DNA from: an uncultured Eubacteriales bacterium
GTDB taxonomy: Bacteria > Bacillota > Clostridia > Lachnospirales > Lachnospiraceae
Length of the DNA stretch: 64,000 nt
Assembly (NCBI GenBank): GCA_900316755.1
Contig: ONED01000001.1
Location: 1-64,000 of the forward strand
Direction: 5' to 3'
Under the pieces are notes generated by a model that made no database searches, was not told the origin of the DNA, and worked only from the letters and a program-made list of their open reading frames with translations. Made by a program: the position numbers and the translations under genes. Positions 8,530-17,604 of the stretch are shown one piece after another; the first letter of the stretch is position 1; each line of letters starts with the position of its first letter.

Positions 8530-9681
8530 ATGGAATATATTACAAACACAATAGGAAACCTCGTACAGCAGACTGCATTTATGAACTTGACATGGGGCAA
8601 TTTCATCATGATTGGCGTTGCGTGTTTTTTCCTATATTTAGCGATTCGGCATGGTTTTGAACCATTGCTGCTCGTGCCAATTGCATTCGGGATGCTTTTG
8701 GTAAATATTTACCCGGATATTATGCTTTCCCCGGAGGAATCCGGAAACGGAGTGGGTGGACTATTGCACTATTTCTATATTTTGGATGAATGGGCGATTC
8801 TGCCGTCGCTGATCTTTCTGGGTGTCGGGGCAATGACAGATTTTGGTCCGCTGATTGCAAACCCGAAGAGCTTCCTTTTGGGAGCTGCGGCACAGTTTGG
8901 TATCTTCGCAGCATACCTTGGAGCAATGGCTTTGGGATTTTCAGACAAGGCAGCGGCAGCCATTTCCATCATCGGTGGAGCAGATGGTCCTACCTCTATC
9001 TTCCTTGCAAGTAAGCTGGAGCAGACCGCGATTATGGGACCGATTGCAGTGGCGGCATATTCCTATATGTCACTGGTGCCGATTATCCAGCCGCCGATTA
9101 TGAAAGCATTGACCACAGAAGAAGAACGTAAGATTAAGATGGAGCAGCTTCGTCCGGTTTCCAAGCTGGAAAAGATTTTGTTTCCGATTATCATCACAAT
9201 CGTTGTTTCTCTGATTCTTCCGACAACAGCCCCGCTGGTTGGTATGCTGATGCTCGGTAACTTATTCAGAGAAAGTGGCGTGGTAAGACAGTTAACAGAT
9301 ACTGCATCCAACGCATTGATGTACATCGTTGTTATCCTTCTCGGTACTTCTGTAGGTGCGACCACGAGTGCGGAAGCGTTCCTAAACTGGGATACGCTTA
9401 AAATCGTGGCTCTCGGCCTGGTTGCATTCTCATTTGGTACTGCTGCAGGTGTACTCTTTGGAAAGCTGATGTGCAAGGCGACCGGTGGGAAAATCAATCC
9501 ACTTATCGGTTCTGCAGGTGTTTCTGCCGTGCCGATGGCAGCCAGAGTATCCCAGAAGGTGGGTGCGGAGGCTGACCCGACAAACTTCTTGCTGATGCAT
9601 GCAATGGGACCAAACGTTGCCGGAGTAATCGGTACTGCAGTTGCAGCCGGAACCTTTATGGCAATCTTTGGTGTAAGATAG
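8530..9681 (+). CDS. Sodium-translocating decarboxylase beta subunit (OadB family)
   Basis: A 383-residue multi-pass membrane protein of the OadB/MmdB/GcdB family. It decarboxylates carboxybiotin and couples this to sodium export. Conserved segments include [15 protein letters not shown], the [14 protein letters not shown] motif with the Asp implicated in Na+ binding, and [15 protein letters not shown] near the end. Length matches the family. AGGAGG precedes the ATG. It follows the biotin carrier and precedes the OadA-type gene. It marks the cluster as a probable Na+ pump rather than a purely soluble transcarboxylase. Confidence 0.93.
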   Translation: MEYITNTIGNLVQQTAFMNLTWGNFIMIGVACFFLYLAIRHGFEPLLLVPIAFGMLLVNIYPDIMLSPEESGNGVGGLLHYFYILDEWAILPSLIFLGVGAMTDFGPLIANPKSFLLGAAAQFGIFAAYLGAMALGFSDKAAAAISIIGGADGPTSIFLASKLEQTAIMGPIAVAAYSYMSLVPIIQPPIMKALTTEEERKIKMEQLRPVSKLEKILFPIIITIVVSLILPTTAPLVGMLMLGNLFRESGVVRQLTDTASNALMYIVVILLGTSVGATTSAEAFLNWDTLKIVALGLVAFSFGTAAGVLFGKLMCKATGGKINPLIGSAGVSAVPMAARVSQKVGAEADPTNFLLMHAMGPNVAGVIGTAVAAGTFMAIFGVR

Positions 9682-9699
9682 AATTGGAGGAAAATAAAC

Positions 9700-11112
9700 A
9701 TGGAAATCACAAAAAAACCGATTAAAATTACTGAAACTATTTTGCGTGATGCGCACCAGTCATTGATTGCTACCAGAATGACGACAGAACAGATGCTCCC
9801 AATCGTGGAGAAAATGGATAAAGTCGGATATCATTCTGTAGAATGCTGGGGCGGTGCGACCTTTGATGCATCACTTCGTTTCTTGAAAGAAGACCCGTGG
9901 GACAGACTGCGGAAATTCCGTGACGGGTTCAAAAATACAAAATTACAGATGTTATTCCGTGGACAGAATATCCTTGGATATCGTCCGTATGCGGATGACG
10001 TTGTAGAATATTTCGTACAAAAATCAGTGGCAAACGGAATTGATATTATCCGTATCTTTGACTGTCTGAATGATTTAAGAAACCTTCAGACCGCAGTAAA
10101 GGCTGCTGTCAAAGAAAAAGCAGATGCGCAGGTTGCACTTTCTTATACCTTAGGAGATGCGTATACGCTGGACTACTGGACAGACATTGCAAAGAGAATC
10201 GAGGATATGGGAGCCACCTCTATCTGTATCAAGGATATGGCAGGTCTTCTGGTTCCATATAAGGCAACAGAATTAGTTGGTGCATTGAAAGAGGCTACCA
10301 GCCTTCCGATTCAGCTTCATACGCATTACACCTCCGGCGTAGCTTCTATGACATACTTAAAAGCAGTGGAAGCCGGTGTGGATGTCATTGATACTGCAAT
10401 GTCACCATTTGCACTTGGAACCTCCCAGCCGGCAACAGAGGTTATGGTTGAGACATTCAAGGGAACACCATATGATACCGGACTGGATCAGAATCTGCTG
10501 GCAGAAATTGCAGATTACTTCAGACCAATCCGTGACAAGGCTCTGGAGACCGGACTACTCAATCCAAAGAACTTAGGTGTAAACATTAAGACTTTATTAT
10601 ATCAGGTTCCGGGCGGCATGTTATCCAACTTAACCTCTCAGTTAAAAGAGCAGGGTGCGGAGGATAAATACTACGAAGTGCTGGAAGAAGTACCAAGAGT
10701 CCGCAAAGACCTTGGCGAGCCGCCGCTTGTTACCCCTTCTTCCCAGATTGTTGGTACACAGGCTGTATTTAACGTACTGATGGGTGAGCGCTACAAGATG
10801 GCTACCAAGGAGACAAAGGACATTCTGAGCGGAAAATACGGTGCAACTGTAAAACCGTTTAACAAAGAAGTGCAGGAGAAGTGCCTGGGAGAGAATCCGG
10901 AAATCATCACATGTCGACCGGCAGATTTGATTCCGAATGAATTAGACACCCTTCGTGCAGAGATGGCACAGTGGTCACAGCAGGATGAAGACGTACTCAC
11001 ATACGCCCTGTTCCCACAGGTTGCTACCGAGTTCTTCAAATACAGGGAAGCACAGCAGACGGGAGTAGACCAGACCGTGGCAGACACGGAAAACGGAAGC
11101 TATCCGGTGTAA
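9700..11112 (+). CDS. OadA / transcarboxylase 5S-type carboxyltransferase subunit
   Basis: A 470-residue HMGL-like TIM-barrel carboxyltransferase, as in oxaloacetate decarboxylase alpha, pyruvate carboxylase subunit B and the transcarboxylase 5S subunit. It has TILRDAHQSL (metal-binding Asp), IKDMAGLL (the lysine that becomes carbamylated) and HTHYTSG (metal His pair), followed by the PYC_OADA conserved region. It stops without the C-terminal biotin domain found in many OadA proteins; that function is supplied by the separate carrier gene. Expected substrates are oxaloacetate and pyruvate. A strong terminator follows, closing the cluster. Confidence 0.9.
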   Translation: MEITKKPIKITETILRDAHQSLIATRMTTEQMLPIVEKMDKVGYHSVECWGGATFDASLRFLKEDPWDRLRKFRDGFKNTKLQMLFRGQNILGYRPYADDVVEYFVQKSVANGIDIIRIFDCLNDLRNLQTAVKAAVKEKADAQVALSYTLGDAYTLDYWTDIAKRIEDMGATSICIKDMAGLLVPYKATELVGALKEATSLPIQLHTHYTSGVASMTYLKAVEAGVDVIDTAMSPFALGTSQPATEVMVETFKGTPYDTGLDQNLLAEIADYFRPIRDKALETGLLNPKNLGVNIKTLLYQVPGGMLSNLTSQLKEQGAEDKYYEVLEEVPRVRKDLGEPPLVTPSSQIVGTQAVFNVLMGERYKMATKETKDILSGKYGATVKPFNKEVQEKCLGENPEIITCRPADLIPNELDTLRAEMAQWSQQDEDVLTYALFPQVATEFFKYREAQQTGVDQTVADTENGSYPV

Positions 11113-11127
11113 AGGTAAGATAGTAGA

Positions 11128-11162
11128 GAAGAAATGCAGATTTTGCATTTCTTCTTTTTTTA
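11128..11162 (+). terminator. Rho-independent terminator of the decarboxylase cluster
   Basis: A perfect 11-bp stem (11128-11138 with 11144-11154) with a 5-base loop is followed directly by a run of seven T. Confidence 0.92.
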
Positions 11163-11200
11163 TCTGCGATAAATAAGAACATAATGTTGTAGTAAACTGA

Positions 11201-11229
11201 TTTACAAATGGGTATGACAATGTTAAAAT
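11201..11229 (+). promoter_or_regulatory. Sigma-A type promoter of the rpiR-cmk-rpsA run
   Basis: TTTACA at 11201-11206, a 17-base spacer and TAAAAT at 11224-11229 lie 39 bases before the regulator gene. Confidence 0.65.
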
Positions 11230-11268
11230 AAACGGGATAAAACAGGATGAACCAATTGGAGGCACAGC

Positions 11269-12219
11269 ATGCACAGCAGAAATACGAATGAACTACTAAA
11301 GAAAATAGAAGAAAATTATGACGGGTTCAGCAAGCGTCAGAAGCTTCTGGCAGATTATGTGCTTCGAAATTATGATAAAGCAGTATTTCTCACGGCAGCG
11401 AAACTGGGAGAGACGGTGGGAGTCAGCGAATCAACGGTTGTCCGCTTTGCCACGGAATTGGGCTACAAAGGCTATCCGGGATTTCAGAAAGCACTGGAAG
11501 AGCTGGTGCGCACGAAGTTGAATTCCATCCAGCGTATGGAAGTGACTTACGGAAGGATTACCCAGTCTGAGATTTTAGAATCGGTGCTGCACTCAGATAT
11601 TGACAAGATTAAGCTGACGCTGGCGAATATTGACCAGAATGCATTTGAAATGGCAGTCGATACGATTTTGAATGCAAGGAGAATCTATATCGTCGGAATT
11701 CGGAGCTGTGCTCCGCTGGCAGAATTTTTGAGCTTTTATCTGAATCTGATTTGTGATAATGTGACGCCTGTTCACACTTATGGCTCCAGCGAGATTTTTG
11801 AACAGATGATTCGAATGAATGAAGAGGATGTGATTATCGGAATCAGTTTTCCGAGGTACTCCATGCGCACATTAAAAGCGTTGGAGTTTGCAAGTAACCG
11901 CAAGGCGAAGGTGATTACTCTGACCGACAGTATTCATTCTCCGATTACCTTATATTCTTCCTGCAATTTGATTGCAAGAAGCGATATGGCTTCTATCGTG
12001 GATTCTTTGGTTGCACCCCTTAGTGTCATCAATGCGCTGGTGGTCGCGCTTTGCATGAAAAAACAAAAGGATGTGATTCACACGTTGGAGACGCTGGAGG
12101 AGATTTGGGACGAATATCAGGTATACAGCAGTGATGAGCTGAACCTTGCAGAGGACAGAGTTGCTCTGACTCCCGGAGACCTTGAATATGGAGAAGATGA
12201 GGGGAAATCGGATGAGTAA
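11269..12219 (+). CDS. RpiR/MurR family transcriptional regulator with SIS domain
   Basis: A 316-residue regulator. Residues 1-80 form the HTH_6 DNA-binding domain (KLGETVGVSESTVVRFATELGYKGYPGF). Residues ~125-265 form a sugar-isomerase (SIS) domain (IYIVGIRSCAPLAEFL, DVIIGISFPRYSMRTL) that binds phosphosugars in relatives. An unusually acidic C-terminal tail follows. Such proteins normally control amino-sugar or carbohydrate genes, but no sugar operon is adjacent. The neighbours are a flavoprotein, cmk, ispH and rpsA, so the target is probably elsewhere. An upstream promoter and GGAGGC site fit the ATG at 11269. The 3' end overlaps the next gene by 8 bases. Confidence 0.88.
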   Translation: MHSRNTNELLKKIEENYDGFSKRQKLLADYVLRNYDKAVFLTAAKLGETVGVSESTVVRFATELGYKGYPGFQKALEELVRTKLNSIQRMEVTYGRITQSEILESVLHSDIDKIKLTLANIDQNAFEMAVDTILNARRIYIVGIRSCAPLAEFLSFYLNLICDNVTPVHTYGSSEIFEQMIRMNEEDVIIGISFPRYSMRTLKALEFASNRKAKVITLTDSIHSPITLYSSCNLIARSDMASIVDSLVAPLSVINALVVALCMKKQKDVIHTLETLEEIWDEYQVYSSDELNLAEDRVALTPGDLEYGEDEGKSDE

Positions 12220-13462
12220 AGTGCTTGTAATCGGCGGTGGCGCTGCCGGAATGGTTGCAGCAATTTTTGCGGCACGTGATGGAAATGAGGTTCATATTTT
12301 TGAAAAGAATGAGAAGCTCGGGAAGAAACTATTTATTACCGGAAAAGGCAGATGTAATATTACAAATGCAAGTGATATGGATACACTGTTTGGCTCTGTT
12401 GTGACCAATGCAAAGTTTCTGTACAGCAGTTTTTATGGATTTACCAATCAGGACGTGGTGGAGTTTTTTGAGAGTATCGGGGTAAAAACGAAGGTGGAGC
12501 GCGGAAACCGTGTATTTCCTGTTTCTGACCATTCGTCAGATGTCATCGGAGCACTTACGAGAGAGCTTTGCCGCCTTGGGGTGGAAATACATCTGGGAGT
12601 GGAGGTCAAAAGGGTTTGCGGAAAGGAAGCGTTCGAATTTCTGGAGCTTCGTAACGGAAGAAAGGTAAGGGGCGATGCCTGCATCATTGCAACCGGCGGA
12701 TTTTCTTATCAGGCAACCGGCTCTACGGGAGATGGGTATCGCTTTGCGAAAGAGCTTGGGCATCAGGTAACGGAGATTTTACCTTCTCTTGTTCCAATGG
12801 TTATCAAGGAAGACTATGTGAGAGAATTACAGGGGCTGTCGCTCCGCAATGTGGAGGCTTCCATATACGACGGAAAGAAAAAATTGTACGATGATTTTGG
12901 GGAAATGCTGTTTACCCATTATGGGGTAAGCGGTCCCTTGATGCTCAGTGCAAGTAGTTACATTGCAAAAAAAGTCCGGGAAAAGGAGCTTTCTTTAGTG
13001 ATTGATTTGAAACCGGCGCTTACTTTTGAACAGCTGGATCAGAGAGTGCTCCGGGATTTTGAAGAAAACAGAAATAAGCAGTTTAAAAATGCAGTGCAAA
13101 AGCTCTTTCCGGCAAAGTTGATTCCGGTCATGCTGGCAGTAAGTGAGATTGACCCGGAGAAAAAAGTTAATCTGATTACAAAAGAGGAACGGCAGCAGTT
13201 TGTGGGGCTGATAAAGAATTTTATTCTGACGATTACCGGACTTCGGGATTTTAATGAAGCAATTATCACAAAGGGTGGGGTGAAAGTAAAAGAAATCAAT
13301 CCTGCCACTATGGAATCAAAGCTGGTTGGCGGCGTCTATTTTGCAGGGGAGGTCCTCGATCTGGATGCTCTGACCGGAGGATTTAACCTACAGATTGCGT
13401 GGTCAACAGGTTACGCAGCCGGAAGCAGTATCAGAAAGGAGAATACAGATTATGGGTTATAA
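12212..13462 (+). CDS. FAD-dependent oxidoreductase of the HI0933/YhiN family
   Basis: A 416-residue flavoprotein with an N-terminal dinucleotide fold (VLVIGGGAAGMVAAIFAARDG), then FEKNEKLGKKLFITGKGRCNITN and a C-terminal FAD contact YFAGEVLDLDALTGGFNLQIAWSTGYAAG. These are the defining motifs of the HI0933-like (TIGR00275) family, whose biochemical role is still poorly defined. The ATG at 12212 sits behind GAGGGG and overlaps the regulator by 8 bases; the open frame extends upstream to 12182 without a better site. In many Clostridia the gene lies directly ahead of cmk, as here. Confidence 0.88.
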   Translation: MSKVLVIGGGAAGMVAAIFAARDGNEVHIFEKNEKLGKKLFITGKGRCNITNASDMDTLFGSVVTNAKFLYSSFYGFTNQDVVEFFESIGVKTKVERGNRVFPVSDHSSDVIGALTRELCRLGVEIHLGVEVKRVCGKEAFEFLELRNGRKVRGDACIIATGGFSYQATGSTGDGYRFAKELGHQVTEILPSLVPMVIKEDYVRELQGLSLRNVEASIYDGKKKLYDDFGEMLFTHYGVSGPLMLSASSYIAKKVREKELSLVIDLKPALTFEQLDQRVLRDFEENRNKQFKNAVQKLFPAKLIPVMLAVSEIDPEKKVNLITKEERQQFVGLIKNFILTITGLRDFNEAIITKGGVKVKEINPATMESKLVGGVYFAGEVLDLDALTGGFNLQIAWSTGYAAGSSIRKENTDYGL

Positions 13463-14111
13463 TGTAGCAATCGATGGACCGGCAGGAGCCGGAAAAAGTA
13501 CCATCGCAAAACGGGTTTCGAAAGAGATGGGATTTCTTTATGTGGATACAGGTGCCATGTATCGTGCACTGGCAGTCCATTTTCTCCAATGCGGATTAAA
13601 ACCGGAGGATACGGAAGGCATTAAAGAAGCGTGCAAAAACGCAGAGGTGACACTTCAGTATGAGGATGGGGTGCAGCAGGTGTACTTAAATGGGGTAAAT
13701 GTGACAGGTCTGCTCCGCACGGAAGAAGTAAGCAGGATGGCATCCGTAAGCTCCGCCATACCGGAAATCCGTACGCATTTATTGAAATTACAGAGAGATA
13801 TGGCAGAAAAATATAATGTGTTGATGGACGGAAGGGATATCGGAACCCATATTCTGCCGAATGCAGATGTCAAGATTTATCTGACAGCCAGCGTAGAAAC
13901 ACGGGCAAAAAGAAGGTATCTGGAATATCAGGAAAAGGGAATTGCCTGTGATTTAGAAGAGATTGAAAGGGATATCGCCGAGAGAGATTTTCGTGATATG
14001 AACCGGGAAACAGCGCCTTTAAAACAGGCGAAGGATGCCCACCTTGTGGACAGCTCTGATATGACCATCGATGAAGTGGTAGAGACCATCAAGGCATTCT
14101 GTAAAAAATAA
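13452..14111 (+). CDS. cmk: Cytidylate kinase
   Basis: A 219-residue kinase that phosphorylates CMP and dCMP. The P-loop is near the N-terminus (DGPAGAGKSTIAK), followed by DTGAMYRALA, DGRDIGTHILP and the lid segment RAKRRYLEYQEKG. Length agrees with bacterial Cmk. The start at 13452 has AAAGGAG about 10 bases upstream and overlaps the flavoprotein gene by 11 bases. The order cmk-ispH-rpsA is widely conserved in Clostridia. Confidence 0.95.
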   Translation: MGYNVAIDGPAGAGKSTIAKRVSKEMGFLYVDTGAMYRALAVHFLQCGLKPEDTEGIKEACKNAEVTLQYEDGVQQVYLNGVNVTGLLRTEEVSRMASVSSAIPEIRTHLLKLQRDMAEKYNVLMDGRDIGTHILPNADVKIYLTASVETRAKRRYLEYQEKGIACDLEEIERDIAERDFRDMNRETAPLKQAKDAHLVDSSDMTIDEVVETIKAFCKK

Positions 14112-14128
14112 TGGAGTGATAGAAACAT

Positions 14129-14983
14129 ATGGATGTAAGATTAGCAAAGACCGCAGGCTTTTGCTTTGGAGTAAAGCGGGCGGTGGACACGGTTTATGAA
14201 CAGATAGCGCAGCATGAGGGAAAATCCATTTACACATACGGACCGATTATACACAACGAAGAGGTGGTCAAGGACCTGCAGAAAAAAGGAGTCCGGGTTT
14301 TAAATACGATAGAAGAACTAAAGGCGCTTTCCGGAGGAATTGTGATTATTCGCTCTCATGGCGTTTCCAAGGAGGTATACGATATTCTCAAGGAGCGGGG
14401 CGTCACCTGTGTGGACGCAACTTGTCCGTTTGTAAAGAAGATTCATAAAATTGTTGCAAATGAAAGTGCCAAAGGAGCCCATATCGTTATAATAGGAGAC
14501 GCGGCTCATCCGGAAGTACAGGGAATCCGCGGATGGGCAGGAAATGATGCGACCGTGATTCGGACGAAAGAAGAGGCGGAATCATTTACAGTACCGGAAA
14601 ACCAAAAACTATGTGTTGTCTCTCAAACGACATTTAATTACAATAAATTCAAATATTTAGTTGAAATTCTTTCAAAAAAGAGTTATGATATAAGTGTTTT
14701 AAATACAATTTGCAGTGCTACGAAAGAGCGGCAGACAGAGGCAGAAAGTATTGCAAAAGAGGTGGATGCTATGATTGTCATTGGGGATAAACATAGTTCC
14801 AACACTCAAAAGTTATTTGAAATATGCAGAAATGCATGTAACAATACATACTATATACAGACGCTTGAAGACTTGAATAGGAATCAATTAAAGTCAGTAA
14901 AAACGGTAGGTATTACAGCAGGCGCGTCGACGCCAAAGAATATTATTGAGGAGGTTCAAAGTAATGTCGGAATTAACTTTTGA
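14129..14983 (+). CDS. ispH: 4-hydroxy-3-methylbut-2-enyl diphosphate reductase
   Basis: A 284-residue iron-sulfur enzyme for the last step of the MEP isoprenoid pathway, converting HMBPP into IPP and DMAPP. The three [4Fe-4S] cysteines are present at the expected positions: C12 (AGFCFGV), C99 (DATCPFV) and C195 (NTICSATKERQ). HSSNTQKL and AGASTPKNIIEEV near the end are also conserved. The 3' end overlaps rpsA by 20 bases in another frame. In several Clostridia the two are fused into one protein; here they remain separate but translationally linked. Confidence 0.96.
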   Translation: MDVRLAKTAGFCFGVKRAVDTVYEQIAQHEGKSIYTYGPIIHNEEVVKDLQKKGVRVLNTIEELKALSGGIVIIRSHGVSKEVYDILKERGVTCVDATCPFVKKIHKIVANESAKGAHIVIIGDAAHPEVQGIRGWAGNDATVIRTKEEAESFTVPENQKLCVVSQTTFNYNKFKYLVEILSKKSYDISVLNTICSATKERQTEAESIAKEVDAMIVIGDKHSSNTQKLFEICRNACNNTYYIQTLEDLNRNQLKSVKTVGITAGASTPKNIIEEVQSNVGINF

Positions 14984-16151
14984 ACAAATGTTAGAGAATT
15001 CTTTCAAAACAATACATAACGGAGAGGTTGTGGATGGTACGGTTATCGGCGTAAAACCTGAAGAGATCGTTTTAAACATCGGCTGCAAAGCAGATGGCAT
15101 TATCACTCGCAGTGAATATACGAGCGAACCAAATGCAGATTTGACAACGATGGTATCTGTCGGGGATACGATGACTGCGAAAGTTTTAAAAGTGAATGAT
15201 GGCGAGGGACAAGCGTTGTTAACCTACAGGAGACTGGCTGCAGAAAGAGAAAATGAAAGATTAAAAGAAGCATTCGAGAATAAAGAAGTCTTAAAAGCAA
15301 CCGTTACACAGGTACTCGGCGGAGGTTTAAGTGTTGGGATTGAAGAAGCAAAAATCTTTATTCCTGCCAGCTTAGTATCAGATGTGTATGAAAAAGACTT
15401 AAGCAAATATCAGGGTCAGGAGATTGAATTTGTAATCAGCGAATTTAATCCGAGAAGAAACAGAATCATCGGAGACAGAAGACAGCTTCTGGTGGCTGAA
15501 AAAGAAGAAAAACAGAGAGCCTTGTTTGAAAGAATCAATGTTGGTGATACGGTTGTAGGCACAGTAAAAAATGTTACGGATTTTGGTGCGTTCATTGATT
15601 TGGGCGGTGTAGACGGACTGTTACATATTTCTGAGATGTCATGGGGCAGAGTGGAAAACCCGAAAAAGGTATTGAAAGCCGGAGAAGAAGTAAAGGTTTT
15701 GATTAAAGATATCAATGACACAAAGGTTGCATTAAGTATGAAGTTCCCGGAGACAAACCCATGGGCAGATGCAGCTGAAAACTTTGCAGTGGGCAAGGTA
15801 GTAACAGGTAAAGTCGCAAGAATGACAGATTTTGGTGCTTTTGTGGAATTGGCATCGGGTGTGGATGCACTGCTTCATGTGTCACAGATTTCAAAAGCGC
15901 ATGTGGAAAAGCCGTCTGATGTGTTGACGGTTGGTCAGGAAATCACGGCAAAGATTGTGGATTTGAATGAAGCTGATAAAAAAATCAGTTTAAGCATGAA
16001 AGCACTGGAGAAGGAAGCTGCTCCGGCAGAAGAGGTTGCTCCTGCAGAAGAAGTTACTCCTGCAGAAGAAGTTGCTCCGATTGAAGAGGCTGTTCCGGCA
16101 GAAGAAACTGCTCCGGCTGAGACTGAAGCTGAGGAAACAACGGTTGAGTAA
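14964..16151 (+). CDS. rpsA: 30S ribosomal protein S1 (four S1 domains)
   Basis: A 395-residue RNA-binding protein with four S1 repeats. They begin near GEVVDGTVIGV, KEVLKATVTQV, GDTVVGTVKNVTDFGAFIDL and GKVVTGKVARMTDFGAFVEL; repeats three and four are closest to consensus. The last ~45 residues are an acidic, low-complexity tail of PAEEV/APAEE repeats. It would bind mRNA and assist initiation, as S1-like proteins do in Firmicutes. I place the start at the ATG at 14964 (MSELTFEQ) behind GAGGAGG rather than at 14946. It ends shortly before a perfect 13-bp hairpin. Confidence 0.92.
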   Translation: MSELTFEQMLENSFKTIHNGEVVDGTVIGVKPEEIVLNIGCKADGIITRSEYTSEPNADLTTMVSVGDTMTAKVLKVNDGEGQALLTYRRLAAERENERLKEAFENKEVLKATVTQVLGGGLSVGIEEAKIFIPASLVSDVYEKDLSKYQGQEIEFVISEFNPRRNRIIGDRRQLLVAEKEEKQRALFERINVGDTVVGTVKNVTDFGAFIDLGGVDGLLHISEMSWGRVENPKKVLKAGEEVKVLIKDINDTKVALSMKFPETNPWADAAENFAVGKVVTGKVARMTDFGAFVELASGVDALLHVSQISKAHVEKPSDVLTVGQEITAKIVDLNEADKKISLSMKALEKEAAPAEEVAPAEEVTPAEEVAPIEEAVPAEETAPAETEAEETTVE

Positions 16152-16175
16152 TAAAATTAAAGAGTTGATATTTGT

Positions 16176-16205
16176 CAAATAGAGACTACCTGTAGTCTCT
16201 ATTTG
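16176..16205 (+). terminator. Hairpin after rpsA, possible weak terminator
   Basis: A perfect 13-bp inverted repeat (16176-16188 with 16193-16205) with a 4-base loop lies 24 bases after the rpsA stop. The right arm ends CTATTTG and is not followed by a T-run, so the site could be a weak terminator, a processing site or an mRNA 3'-end stabiliser before rnfC. Confidence 0.6.
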
Positions 16206-16266
16206 TGCGTTGAGAACGTGTGAAAAATGTCAAAGGAATCTCGTAAAAGGAAAGGAAGGAATCAGA

Positions 16267-17586
16267 ATGAGACTCTTAACGTTCAAAGGTGGAATTCATC
16301 CAAAGGATCAAAAAGATCTTGCAAAAGACAGTGCGATTGTCTCTGTGCTGCCAAAGGGGGATTTGGTTTATCCTCTCTCCCAGCATATCGGAGCACCCGC
16401 GATTCCGATTGTAGCAGTGGGTGACCGGGTACGGAAAGGACAGATGATTGCAGAAGCCGGAGGATTTGTTTCTGCACCGGTTTATGCATCTGTTTCCGGA
16501 ACGGTAAAGGCAATCGAACCGCATTTTAATCCGACAGGCTCCAAAGTAAACTGTATTGTGGTTGAGAATGACGGAGCATATGAGGAGGTAGAAGCGGCAC
16601 CGGTAAAACCGCTTGAAGAACTTACAAAAGAAGAAATCTTAAACAGAATCGGAGATGCCGGAATCGTAGGTATGGGTGGTGCAGGCTTTCCTACGAAAGT
16701 AAAATTGTCTCCAAAGGAACCGGATAAAATTGAATATGTGATTGCCAACTGTGTGGAATGTGAGCCCTATATAACGGCGGATTATCGGAGAATGATGGAG
16801 ACGCCGGAAGATTTGGTAAGCGGTATGAGGGTAGTGCTCCGGCTGTTTGACAATGCAAAAGGAATTTTTGGAGTAGAAGACAATAAGCCGGATTGTATTG
16901 AAAAACTGCGTGAACTCACAAAAGATGAGCCGCGAATGGAAGTGCTGGCGCTGAAGACGAAGTATCCGCAGGGAGCGGAACGACAGTTGATTTATGCGAC
17001 AACAGGACGCGCTATCAATTCCACTATGCTTCCGGCAGACGCAGGATGCGTGGTAGATAATGCAGAAACTTTGATTGGGATTCATAATGCGGTATTGAAT
17101 GGCAGACCGTTGACGGAGCGTGTAGTAACAGTCAGCGGCGATGGTGTGATATCTCCGGGAAATTTCCGGGTGTTATTGGGAACAAATCACATGGAGGTGG
17201 TGGAAGCTGCAGGCGGATTCCAGGGAGAACCGGAAAAAGTGATTTCGGGAGGACCGATGATGGGGTTTGCCATGTTTACGCTTGACACGCCGATTACCAA
17301 AACTTCTTCCTCTATTTTGTGTCTTTCCAAAGATGCGGTTGCCGAATATGAACCAAGTGCATGTATCAATTGTGGCCGATGTGTGAGTGCCTGCCCCAGC
17401 AGGATTGTTCCTTCCCGTCTGGCAGATTATGCAGAGCGAAATGATGAAGCAGCCTTTGTAAAATGGGAAGGACTGGAATGTGTGGAATGTGGATCCTGCA
17501 GCTTTGTATGTCCTGCAAAGCGCCAGTTGAAGCAGTCTATCGGTTCCATGAAGAAAATTGTTTTGGCAAATCGAAGAAAAAAATAG
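16267..17586 (+). CDS. rnfC: Electron transport complex protein RnfC
   Basis: A 439-residue peripheral subunit of the Rnf complex (ferredoxin:NAD+ oxidoreductase, a Na+ or H+ pump). It carries the N-terminal lipoyl-like domain, the NADH/FMN-binding region (GDAGIVGMGGAGFPTKVKL, NCVECEPYITADYR) and two [4Fe-4S] motifs near the C-terminus (CINCGRCVSACP and CVECGSCSFVCP). The start is at the ATG at 16267 (MRLLTFKGGIHP), behind a GGAAGGAA stretch. It opens a tightly packed operon in the order C-D-G-E-A-B, the usual clostridial arrangement. Confidence 0.95.
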   Translation: MRLLTFKGGIHPKDQKDLAKDSAIVSVLPKGDLVYPLSQHIGAPAIPIVAVGDRVRKGQMIAEAGGFVSAPVYASVSGTVKAIEPHFNPTGSKVNCIVVENDGAYEEVEAAPVKPLEELTKEEILNRIGDAGIVGMGGAGFPTKVKLSPKEPDKIEYVIANCVECEPYITADYRRMMETPEDLVSGMRVVLRLFDNAKGIFGVEDNKPDCIEKLRELTKDEPRMEVLALKTKYPQGAERQLIYATTGRAINSTMLPADAGCVVDNAETLIGIHNAVLNGRPLTERVVTVSGDGVISPGNFRVLLGTNHMEVVEAAGGFQGEPEKVISGGPMMGFAMFTLDTPITKTSSSILCLSKDAVAEYEPSACINCGRCVSACPSRIVPSRLADYAERNDEAAFVKWEGLECVECGSCSFVCPAKRQLKQSIGSMKKIVLANRRKK

Positions 17587-17604
17587 AAAGAGGGAAACTG
17601 AAAC

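Noticed and set aside
9063..9710. 215-codon reverse-strand frame
   Set aside because: It is antisense to the OadB gene; its apparent hydrophobic composition mirrors codons of the membrane protein and has no family features.
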